64,000 nt of DNA from assembly GCA_951799405.1 (NCBI GenBank), contig OX637332.1:10421001-10485000 (forward strand), written 5' to 3'. Below are positions 31,860-45,000 of this stretch, piece after piece (within the stretch, counting starts at the first letter, position 1; the number at the start of each line of letters is the position of its first letter). A program made the position numbers and the translations under genes. Under the pieces are notes generated by a model that worked only from the letters and a program-made list of their open reading frames with translations, was not told where the DNA came from and made no database searches. This stretch comes from Agapetus fuscipes. Lineage: Eukaryota; Arthropoda; Insecta; Trichoptera; Glossosomatidae.

Positions 31860-33080
31860 AATTAAAAAAACTATAAATAATCATAATGTATCCTAATAAA
31901 AAATACACTTTTCAAATAACCTCAATGCATTAGAATTTATTAATAATTACAATTATGAATATATTATATTGTATAACATGTTCTGTGCTAAATAATACAG
32001 AACACATTTAAATCTTGAAAACATTATATGGCTTAATCTTAATTATATAATATCATGTTTTTAAGTTTTATTAAATTATTATAAATGGTACTTATTTATT
32101 TTTATTTGTGTAATTACGTCAACGTGTATTTTTTTGCCACAATCAACAGACATAATTATTCTGATGTAATGTTTGCCACTTTATTTCATTCAAAATTGAA
32201 AGTGAACAATAACAAAGTATCTAATCTATGTTCGTATTTTGTGTATATTAGCATAAACCATATTTTATACGTATCTATCTTATCATCATAATTGATATAA
32301 GAAAATAAATCGAAAAGTCGCAACCTTAAAGGTAGAACTGAATCAGTGCTGATCCACAGATTCGATAAATCGTGGATAAAACATTAAATGGGGTGTAACT
32401 TATCATAGTAAGTGAACTAATTATAAGGAATTGCTAATGGAAAACTTCTAAACTACAGGATTTTTCCACTTTTTTAGTGTTTTTTCTCGTAGAACATATA
32501 GGAAAAAAAATGCATTTATCTAAGAGCAACGCGTGGTAAGGTGCACCTAGTAATGAGATTTTTGAATTCGGACCTTTTTTCTCGGTGATAAAACGTCAGT
32601 CTTGTATGGGACTTCCGTTCTTAGCAACCAATAACAAAATATTTGTTTGTCTTTTTCCTAGTAACCCGGCTGGGTGAGAACACGATATTATCTATGCCAA
32701 ATCACTTGTGGTCCTCAGTTAATGATTCAAAATTAACTTAATGTTGTAATCACCAACATTAGTTTTTGTAAGTTTATTAATATGCGATGCAACAAAAATT
32801 ATACAAAATTGAAGATTTTCTTTTATTATTCTTGAAAAGAAAATAAAATACGAGCATGAAAAATTAATTTAACAAATTTCAATTACAGTAATTGGTATGT
32901 AAAAAAAAAAGTTTATTAGAACACTTTTTCTCTCATCGTGATAAAAGTACAATAAAATAAATAAACTTAATTTCAGGGTGCATATTTAAAATTAGTTTAG
33001 TACGTAGGGCAATCATGTTTTTATATAACTTATATCCCTATACATAAAGAATAGGTTGACCTTTTAAATTAGATTAAAGT
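31860..33080. other. AT-rich intergenic sequence
   Basis: Separates the LINE/FamA pair from the 3' end of the mosaic-protein gene at 33091. No exon or shared repeat was recognised. Confidence 0.4.
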
Positions 33081-33090
33081 TCTTATGAAT

Positions 33091-36000
33091 TCAAAATTTG
33101 TAACGGTAAGAATCCGTGTACTTAAATCGAGGACTGCTTTGGTAAGAATTCCATCCATCATAGTGCCGCAAATGAAGAGCTGAAAAAATATAGAAATGAA
33201 AAATTGTGCATCAAAATAATTATCATAGAAAATAAGATACTTTTTTAATGTGAGACAAAATTAATTTAAGCGAGCTAATAAATTTGAAAAAAAAGGCAAC
33301 TACTAAAAGCTTACGGTTTTTCCAATTCGTATTTTCCTGTAAAGCTTCTGCAAATTTAGGTTTCTCAGATTTTCGCCGTAGCCACTTGAGAGCACATTCT
33401 TTAGGTATAATGCTCTGAAATTTCAAAAATATATTTCCATATATATTGCCATTAAATTTTCAGGTCAATTTTAAACTGGAGTCCCGTTCGATTGACATAT
33501 ATACAGTTTATTTTTATATTTCAAGGTTTATTATCCTTTTTGGATATTAAACGAACCGATGTGAAAGAACTTTCATTATTCTCGACGTATTATTTGTGAT
33601 GTAGCCAACGTCTTCAGGACACGCCCACTCTGCAGGACGATCGAGGATGACTTACAAGATGGTGCCTCCTGAAGACGTTGATTACGTCGCCAACAAAACG
33701 TCGAGAATAATGTAAGTTCTTCCATAGCGGTTCATTTAATATTAAAAAAGTGTTGATATCCTTGAATTTAAATAAAAAAATTATGATTAAATTTTCATCC
33801 ACAAAAAAAGTTTTAAAAAAATTGGTAACGTTGTATCGAAACAGAAACTGTAAAATATAAAATAAACTAGGGGCTCCGCCCCTGGCTGCTACGCAGCCCA
33901 ACCCCTTAACATTAGGCAATGTGTATATTGCTCATAGTTTTCTTGGGTTAAAACTTGTTATATAAGAAATTATTTAAAATAAAAAATGCAGTTTTGTAAC
34001 AATTTTTTTAACAGTCTTTTAACAAAAGAAAGAAAACTAAAAGCAAATAAAAAAAAGAAACCGGTTTTAATTTGCTCCATTATAGTCCTTGACTTATATG
34101 TTGATATGAGGCTGACCACCCAAACTGTTAAAAAATGTTGCACTTTGCCAATGTCACCCAACAAAAGAAGAGCCTGTATGAAGAAGGTTATGACTCTGGA
34201 GGAAATGTAAGAAGTATGTAAGGACAGAAAGAAATGGCGGTTGGTCTGTAATGTTGGCGGCTATCTATCTATAATCTATAATCTAAGCTGCAAAGATATG
34301 TAAACATTTAAGACTCATATTAAATGCATGCCCACAGACAGGCACATGTAGGTTTGCGCCTACACATTTTGCATGTGTGCATACAAATAAACAAAACCTC
34401 ACGTGAACATAAACCTTGCAACTCCTGCCGCCGTTCCATGAACCGGGGTGGCATTGGCAAAAGTGAACCGATTTTTACAGCACAGGGGGTCAGCCTCACA
34501 CCAACAATCAAGGAGCACAAAAAAATATAAATGATGTACAAAAATTCTTAATTACTTATACACATAACAGATCCAGATTAAAATAAAGTAAAATTAGACT
34601 TAACATTTAAATTAAATGGGAATTGGTTTTGTTTTTAGTTTTCATGTCCATCCATATTATTATTTGTTGATTTAAAAAATGTAATTTGTCGTGTATGTTC
34701 CTGGACTTATAGGTTGGTATGCGGCTGACCACCCATGCTGTAAAAATGGTTCACTTTGCCAATGTCACCCCTGTTTCAGGGAACAACGGCAAGAGTTGCA
34801 GGGCTTATGTTCATTTGAGATTGGGTTTTTATATTGTAGGTCCACATGCGGCATGTGTTAGCGCGAAATTATACATGTCTGCTTATGGGAATGCATTTAA
34901 ATAAATCTTAAATGATATGTATCTTTGCAGCTTAGATTAAATTAGATTAGACCCCTGTTCCAGGGAAGGTTGGCAAAAGTTTGTTTGTGGGCATGCATTG
35001 TAAATGTGATTTCAATCCATATATACCCTAGCAATTTAGATTATAGACCTCTGTGTCAGGGAAGGTCGGCAAAAGTTGTAGGGCTTATGTTCATTTGAGG
35101 TTTGGATTTTATTTGTAAGTACACATTCAGCATTTGTAAGCGCGAACTACACGTGTTTGTTTATGGGTATGCATCTGAGAGCTGTGAATGAATATATCAC
35201 TGCAACTTAGATTATATATTATAGATTATATTATTGTATCTGTAAACCGACATAATATCCTTAGATTGGGTTTTTATGGTCCATATGAGACATGTGTAAG
35301 TGTGAACTTATAAGTGTCTGCTTGTGAGAATGCTGTAATATATCTTTGCAACTAAGATTACAGATTTAAATCCATTTGAATTTTTTTTGTTTGTTGTTTT
35401 TTTGATTTGTATCAAATAAAAAAAAAATATCGTAAAAAAAAAGACTTTCGAATTTTGCCGCTAGATGTCTATTTAGTCTTCTTACATTTTGCATACATTT
35501 TCTAACATTTCCATACAAAACAAAAAGAGGGTTAAAAAAATGAAGCGGCTTTTTAAAAAATACTTTTTTCAGAAATTATGATTACTTCTACTAAAAACTA
35601 CTGTTTTTCGAAAAAAAATTTTTTTTTTGTAAATATTGAAAGAAGTTATAGTGTATTGGAGTGTGTTTCTCAAACACATACATGAAAGGTACTGTTTTGC
35701 AGCATATATACAAAATTTTATTTTTCTTTATCGCGAACGTATTTCATCTGCTGTGATGGCATTAATTTTGAAAATCGAATGTCAAAGCGAAAGACGACGG
35801 TCTGGAGTAATATAATAAAGGATTGTATTAAAAAATATAAGTAAGGATCTACGCAATATGTGATGACAAAAAATGATCGTATTACAATTAACAATCTCAA
35901 AACTCAAGCTAATGATTGAAGAATAATTAAAAATACATTGTTTAATCTGCAGCTTGACGTTTCGGAGTCAGAAATTAAGGCCAGCAAGTTAGCAATCAAT

Positions 36001-39000
36001 CAACAAGCTAACTATCTATCATCTTAGTTGCAAAGGTAAAGAAACAATCAGTGTATTTGTAGATTCGTTTTACTTACTTGTTGAAAGGGATAAATTCTTC
36101 GTGGAGCTGCATTAGGGCACAGCAATACACCTTCTCTTAGTCGATATTCATTATGCTTTGCATGTGATTCTGTAAAATAACGAGTTTGGTTAACTGCGTT
36201 GAAAACTTGCATAATCATTATAAACCCTAATAATAACAATCGATAGGCACAAGGCAAATTTATTTTACAACACATTTATATTTCTACCACACGTATTTTT
36301 TTTAATAAGACAGAAACAGAAAAACAACGAGCATCACAAATATACGCTACTAAGCTAGACAAATAGTGTAACTTTGTGACTCGATTTCCCCAAAGGGGTC
36401 GCATGTGGCGAGTGGAACATATTTATTTTGACAGGTAAGGGGGCTGGCCTCTTGCCAACCATTTCAATTGAAGTGAGCTTCCCAGCTCCCAATGTAGCTG
36501 GTAATAATTTATTGTGAAGGCTAAGTAGGCCTTTCAGGTATTTTATTTTGGGTTTGAAATAAGCACCGAAACGGGAATTTTTTTCTGACACATCGGTGGG
36601 ATTCGAATCCGAGCTCTCAGCATGGAATGCAAACAATCGATCAGACATAAGATTGAAAATGAGGATCCTGATTTTTCTCACAACGAGCAAAGTTTGCTCA
36701 GTAGTCACAAGAAGTAAAACTCGGGAATTTCTTTTAGCTACAAGTTTCAGTAACAAGAGCATTTAAATTATATGGTAGAAAAGATAGATTTTATTTGCTA
36801 AAACTCGCTCTTAGTGATAATCGAGAAACAAGCATTTTTGCTCAACTTTTTTTTTTACAAGTTTGTCCTAGCAGGTTATTGAAAATGACCATATTACGTG
36901 TGCAAAATGTGCAAATCAGTAGAATATTTACCTTGAACGTTGATGGTAAAGTGACAGTGTGTTCTCTGCCCATTGATGTCAGTAGCTATGTAGTCGACAT
37001 GGTGCAATCCCACCCCCACTCTATCTCCTGGCGTCTGAAAAACAGTAAATAAACTTCGTAAAGATTTTTTATGAATACCTATTATCCACATAATATCATA
37101 TTATTATTCGGATACTCATTTTCCCTAACGAAAGTTAAAATTAAGTTCCCATCAGCAGAGAAAATAGCTCGATTGCACTAGGTCATTCCAAACAATTAGA
37201 GTATTTAATAAATACCCAAATATTTGCTAAAATTGATTAATACGATTGACATATACTCCAAATTAAAGTGTATCGGCCATATTCATTATATTGGTTGAAC
37301 CCTAAACTGAAGTTAAACCAACTTATTAGTATGGGAAAACCGACCTTATACTGTGTAAAAATTAAAACCTTTTTATGAATAAGGCGGTATGAGTTTAAAT
37401 ACTAAGCCTAAAAAAACACATCACCATAACATTTAGACCCTGGTGTAGGTACTTACTTAAAAATTTAAGGTAAAAACATAAGATGTTTTCTATTATAAAC
37501 AATAATAGAACAAAAATAAGAACAGTTTGTTAATGCATAGTTTTAAAAAAATACGTAGACTGTAAATATTACTGTAACTCTATCGCTATTCCGCTAGGGG
37601 TGAGCAGAGCCTCTGCAGAGCTGCCTTCATTTCTTCCTATCCTTAATACTTCTTTCAATCCATTCATTTCTATGACGTTTTCCAAACATTTTCTTCTCTT
37701 CCATTTACTTTGTAGAAATTAGAGAAAAAATTAAAGTATATGCGCTATGAGTTAATTGTTAATGATAATATGGTAACAAAGATACATAGAATTAGGCGAG
37801 CAATTGAACTTTACTTTTGATCGATGCAGCTCATGGATTTCAGCCGAGTCTTGGAAGTGCGGTTCATCCCAGTACACTGAACGAGAGAACTCTCCAGGGC
37901 GAAGAATGACATTCATAGAAGGCGGGCACTCCATGTGTAAGGGCTTCTCAATAGTCGCTTAAAGAATTGAAAATTTGAGACGAAATATGTTTTGATAAAG
38001 TACCTCATTACTAAGTCTAAATCTTAACTGAAAAGAAATACATCATTTAAGATTAATATTAAACGCATTCCCACAAACAGATATGTATTATTTCGCCCTA
38101 ACACATGCCGCATGTGGACCTGCAATATAAAAACCCAATCTCAAATGAATATAAGCCCTGCAACTCTTGCCGACCTTCCCTGAAACAGGGGTGACATTGG
38201 CAAAGTGAACCATTTTTTACAGGTTGGGGGATCAGCCACATACCAACCTAAAAGTCAAGGATTACAATCACAAGAAATGCTGTAAGTGTACACTGTACAT
38301 GTATAAAATTTGGTCGCAGCTAATATTCTCTTTATTACTGTTTTTGGTCGTTAAATCTTAAAATGAATATTGCAAGATGATCAGAACTTTTTAAATTTAT
38401 TATTATACAATTAAAAGAAACAGAAAAGTAGAGTTGATTTAAAATGGAAAAAATTATGTACCATTTGCCAATATTATTGCAAATATGAGACATGCTAGAT
38501 CAGTATTTTGTTAATAGTACATACATAAAAGTACTCTCTTTTGCAAAGACCAAAATCTGTATATTTCTAGTAATCTATCAAATATGTACAAAACCATGGG
38601 ACAAAATATGTAATTACACTAATAAAACTCCACATTTGAATACTAAATACCACTGATTAAAAATATATATCAATGTATTTTCACCTGTTATGTTAATTTT
38701 AAACTGGCAGGAGTCAGTTGTGTCATTTTTAGCATTTCTGACTTTAAAAATGACCGTGGTTATTCCAGGACCAAGACTACCAGTTAGCTGCTTAGCCCAA
38801 GCTGGTTCTGCGTCAATGTATCTGAAAGAATATTCCTAAACATTTACAACAAATGTACTACATGTAATACTTTTTCATCTTTATTTTAAGGTTACTTTCA
38901 GGGACAAGCATTTCATAAAGGCATAAGTAGGCAACACATGTTGAAATATGTATAAAATTAAGGTTTTGTATAAAAATAAATATGCTTTTCATATGCATTA

Positions 39001-42000
39001 AATCCTCAAATTAGATTTTAAAAATCCAATACTATGATTCCAGTTGAATCATTGCTCAAAATTTTCAAAACTATTAAAAAAATATCTAAGTAAAATAATC
39101 ATAATAAAATAAATTAAAACAAGATGAGTTAAATGAAAGCAATATATAATATAAGTTGCAAGGGTATGTTAACATTTAAAATGCATGACAAGTAGCAGCA
39201 ACGTATAAGTTCGCGCTTACACATGCCGCATTTGTCCTATCGAAATATGTAAAAACACGAACCACAATTAACATAAGCCGTGCAACACCTGTCTTGCCGA
39301 CCTTCCCAGAAAATAAGGTGACGTCAACAAATTGAACCATTTGTTACAATTTTTTTTTTTTTTTAAGAAATCCTTTGCGGGAGACTCCCTAGATTCTAAA
39401 GACTCTAGGGGTCTATGACACTTGTAGTAGTGCCGCAGAGGTGTACGAGCTTGGTCGTCGCTACAAAGCGCCAATACTCAAGCAAGACCCAGTTGCTGTA
39501 AGGCTGGATGGACCTTTGGTGACCGGTCATTGGTAAAGGTATATGAATTTTTCAACCCAGCGAAGAGCACATTCGAACTATAAATGGTATATTTTTGTGC
39601 TCCGCCGGGATCCGAATCCACAACCTTCCATTTACGGGTCTGAAGTGTTGCCACTACGGACTACGGACCGGTCCAAGATTTACAATGATTTTAAAAATCA
39701 TTTATTGTCATCAAAATATAAGGAATCCAGTATAGTTTAAATTGTCTTTATAAAATGTGAAGTTTTGCAAGACCTATTTTATTATTTATATTCACTAAAA
39801 TAAATTCAAGCTCTGATAAATATTTTGATCCCATCATGCTTATTATTGTTTGCGCAAAAATTACAATTATCATATATTATTGCTTGTTTATAATAATTTC
39901 ATGGAAACACACAATTCAATTGAATGACGCGTATTTGCGAACAATATTATGCCTTTGTATGTATGCATTTATTTACAAATATCAGGAAACACGCTTGCAA
40001 CAGATCGACGAACTAGAAGAAAGTACTTTAAATATGCCAATGAACTTTTATTCAAATGAAATGCTAGTTGAAATGAAATATTTATGCCACCAGAAATATT
40101 AATTATTCAAATTTGAGTAGAGTACCTAAACGATGATAATATCTTAGCTTTGAAAGTTAACGACCATTCTGATTGTCTCAAAAGTCCTGAGCTCAAGGGA
40201 GCAAACACTAAGATCAGCAGAGAACGGAGCGGAAACCCTGCTAAATGAACCTAGAAGAAAAATTGCCACTGTTTTCGGAGACCGTGCTTTTGCGGTGGCC
40301 GGCCCTGCGACCTGGAATCATCTACCACCAGAAATCCGGAGGTCTAAGACGATTGAGGACCTAAAGAGGAGGATGAAGACATTTTTCTTCGCCCAGTAAA
40401 TTACTAAGCGCCCTTGGAGTGACATTGAGTTACGAAACGGCGCTGAAAAGGAAATCATCATAATCATCATCATCATCATCATCATCATATAGTTAAGTAT
40501 GTTATTAAATAAATAGTTATTTTGTACCTCCACCAATCCATATTTGATTTGGGTCGAGGAATGTTGACCACAGTGGCTCGCTGCGAAGGACCCAGTTTTA
40601 TTACAATGTCATCAGGGCAAAAAATGAATGGACGAATTGCAGCTGAAACAAAAAATACTGCAATTATTTTATGTTATTATTTCGTAACAGATTAACGTAT
40701 TTTTTAAATTATGTAATCTTTTCAAAAAAAGCTTTACTTATGGTACTATGTCCCTCATTATTTACTATGGCCCTCAATGAAAATAAATTAAAATAAGATA
40801 CAAGTAAATAATGTATGTTTTAGAAAGGAAAGAAAATGTTTTTTTTTCTAATACAGGTAAGTAAGAATTCCTTGACTTATAGGTTCGTATGAGGCTAACC
40901 ACACACACTGTAAAAAATGGTTCACATTGCCGATGGTACCCCTGTTTCAGGGAAGGTCGGCAAAAGTTGCAGGGTTTATGTATCATTTGAGATTTGGTTT
41001 TAATTTGTAAGTTCACATTAAGAGCCCTACATACCCTGAATCTGCCGTTTTTGTATCTTACACTTTATGGTCTTAGCAAAAGAGTGACAGTAATGAAAAA
41101 AATCAAGGATGTTTATTAATTTTTTATCTTAATTATAAAGTTTAAACAAAATATATAACTTAAAAATTGCCACCACAAAAAAATATTTAAAATAATACGT
41201 TTTTTTCACTTCCGTAGCCACTGTCTCGTGTGTGCTATGTTTTGGAAATATTTTTTTTCTTTCTATTTATAGAACTATACATTGTCTAGTGTAGTATTGA
41301 AACAGTTTTTTTATAATGTCAATAGTTTTTGAGTAAATATGGAAAAACTGAAACTACTTGATAAATTAAATTTTAATTAAATCGAAGAACACAGTTTTTC
41401 CCCATTTACTCAAAAACTATTGACATTATAAAAAAACTGTTTCGATACTACACTAGAAAATGTATAGTTCTATAAATAGAAAGAAAAAAAATATTTCCAA
41501 AACATAGCACACACGAGACAGTGGCTACGGAAGTGAAAAAAACGTATTATTTTAAGTATTTTTTTGTGGTGGCAATTTTTAAGTTATATATTTTGTTCAA
41601 ACTTAATAATTAAGATAAAAAAATAGTAAACATCCTTGATTTTTTTCATCACTGTCACTCTTTTGCTAAGACCATAAAGTGTAAGATACAAAAACGGCAG
41701 ATTCAGGGTATGTAGGGCTCTTAAGCATTTGAAAGTGCGAACTAACACGTGTCTGTTTGTGGGCATGCATTTGATATGAATCTCAAATGAATCTTTGCAA
41801 CTAAGATTTAGATTTAGATTATTGGTGTAAATAAATAGGTTACATATATCAATGAATTCTAATTATATACGACGGCACTAATACATGTTTTCGATGTACG
41901 CAATCGAGAGGAGTTTACGCAATGTTTTATACGTGGAATACTGGACATTATTCGCTACACCCTCCTCGTAGTTCTTTCATCTAACTAAAACGTCACTTTG

Positions 42001-45000
42001 ACAACTGGCATACACCTCCAAAATATCCAAAATCTTCCAGCGTCTTCCGCACAAGATCACTTAAAAAATACTCACACATTTCTCTGACGCAGGTCACTGG
42101 GACATCTTGAGGAGTCCATCGTCTGTCTTTTCCACACGTGAGGATCTTGGCGGCCGCCGCTTGGTAGCCAGGACGACAAACAAGGGAGCAATAGTCTCCA
42201 GGAAGCATCCGGCCCGCAGAACAACTGCTGGGGAAGAAGTGACCGTGCTCGGGGGGAATCAGACGAGGACATGGATGAGCTTAAAAGAAAACAATATCAT
42301 TACGAACGTATGGGATTCGATGGACGTGAGCCTAGGCACTCTGATTGGTGTGTGTGACGTCCCTGGTATAGTGTGGAACAATGCTCTAGTACCATATACT
42401 AGGAAGTATCTATTATGTTCTCAAACATGCAAGGGTCGTCTCAGCCTCACATATAAATACGAGCAAAGATTCTGTGGGACAGACAAGAGTCGCTTTGAAC
42501 ATTGTAACGCGAAGACCTGTAAGCAGAGAGTGAAGAATGAACAGGACATTGTAGCCTATATTGTGAAAAATAAATTGAAATCGCAATTTAGTTAAGAGAA
42601 CCCCAATTTAAATCATAATAATATACGTATATTGATATGTATGTACAATAAATGTCGGAGCTATGGCCAAGCAAGTCAAGACGGTAATCTCGACTTATGT
42701 AGCTTGTTTGAAGTAAAATTACACTGATTCAAGTGCTGTTGGGTTTCTTGATAATAAGTTTGACTCTAGTTCAACAGATGTCATTAGGCATATATTTATC
42801 CATAATTCATTGAAATAGAACATGATGCTTAGTAACTCATAATTAAATACCTGTTACGGCAATCCTAAAAGGCAGCTACTACATAGAATATTTTCTAGGA
42901 CTATATATGAAATTAATACGTATCTCCTTATTATGTTTTATATTTTAATCAAACTTACGACTTTATTACTCATACACAACTCTCATTTGAAAAATCATAC
43001 TTGCAGCTTAACAAAACTAAAATAATATTGAAATAGCATTGAACATCTATAACCATTTACACGTACCTACATAGATTATTTTCATTAAATAAATAACATT
43101 TGGACTTACGAATACAAAATGATTCCCTTCCTTCCCACAATCCAGAACTGTTGCAGAGTCTTATAGCAGAACCTGTCAACTTGTAGCCTTTGTCACACCA
43201 AAAGTGGCATCGCGTCCCTGATTTGAAGTTAGATTTATTGTGAGAACATTTCATTGCACCATGACGAGGAACGCTTATCGCACTGCAAGAGGTGATTACT
43301 TCTGAAAAATTACATTTCTAAGGAAAAAGTTGCACATCAATATTGCATAGTTGTGTTTAATAGACCCTTTACCAACCTTCACAGACTCCTGACTTTCCTA
43401 AGTTGAAGTTTTTTTTGCATAAACACTTATAACTCCCCATTGTATTGATACAGTTCATATTAACATCGCACGGAGATGTTGATTCAATACATTCATCTAA
43501 ATCAATACATGTAGTTCCATTTAAAACAAATCCTTCATTACATTCACATATGTAGCCTCCATGTGTATTTATGCACTTGTGATGGCATGGTTCAATTTTA
43601 TTGTTGGTACACTCGTCCACATCGATGCAGGAATGCTTATCGAATGAGTCAACCTCAAAGCCGTCTCTGCATTCACATACTTTTTCACTGTCATAATTTC
43701 TACAAATGTGTGCGCATCCTCCATTATTGGTTCTGCATTTATCGACTGATATACAAGTAGAGTCATCGTGTCCTAATTTGAACCCATGGTCACATCCACA
43801 TTTGTAGCCGCCTTCTACATTCTCACATTCATGAGAACAACCCCCGTTGTCATCGTCACATTCATCTATGTCAACGCACGTATATCCATCGTCATTCAAC
43901 TGGAACCCATCTAAGCAATCACATTTGTAACTTCCTTGTGTGTTCTTACAGATATGAGTACACTTATCATTTATTTCTACACACTCGTCAATATCCGCAC
44001 AGTTGCAGCTATCATTATCTTCAAGTTGATAGCCTAGTGGGCAAGAACAACGATAACTTCCAGGATAGTTGATACAGTTGTGAGAACAATTATGAGTATT
44101 TTCTTGACATTCATCAATATCTATACAAGATTTTTGATCATTTTTTAGTTTGAATCCTTTCTTACATTCACAAACAAAAGATCCGTGGGTATTACGGCAT
44201 GAACCGTTGCAAATACCGACATTTTGTGAACATTCGTCAATATCCACACATGATTTACCATCTTCCGCTGGTAAGAACCCTTCTTTGCAGAGACATTTGT
44301 AGCTACCTTCATTGTTTTCACACAGTTGCTCACATACATCTTGGATCTCTTCACATTCATTTAAATCAGAGCACGTTTTGCCATCCGCATTTAATGTGTA
44401 TCCATCTCTGCATTCACAGAAATTTCCCATTGAATTGAACCTACAGTAGTCGGAGCAACCCCAATTATTTACCATACACTTATTCACGACATAACACGTT
44501 TCTTCATCATCAAAAAGTGTGTGACCATCTGGACAGCTGCATTTGTAGCTTCCTACTTCATTGATACATACATCAGAACATATATCAGGGTCCAATGCAC
44601 ACTCATCAATGTCTAAACAGCTAACTTGATCTTCGCTCAAAGTGAAACCATCAAAACATTCACATTGTGCGGTTCCATTTTTGGAGCGACAAACTTGGGA
44701 GCAGTCACCATTATTGAATGAACAAGGATTTGATCTTAGACATGTTTTTTTGTCACTTGCCAGGTAAAAACTGCTTTCACATCCACATGCTGGCTCTCCT
44801 TCCATATCAATACAATGCTGTGAGCAACCTCCATTGTCCAATAGACAAGGACTTTGTTTTATACACTGTGTATCATTTACCAATTTCAAACCAGGTGAAC
44901 AGTCACATTTTACTTTTCCATCGATGTTTGTACAAATGTCAGAACAACCACCATTTTTAAAATCACAAGGATTTAAAACTTCGATACAACTTATTTTATC

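Noticed and set aside
39836..40102. 88-codon plus-strand frame with hydrophobic stretches
   Set aside because: The hydrophobicity follows from AT-rich codons; no related copy or context supports a gene.
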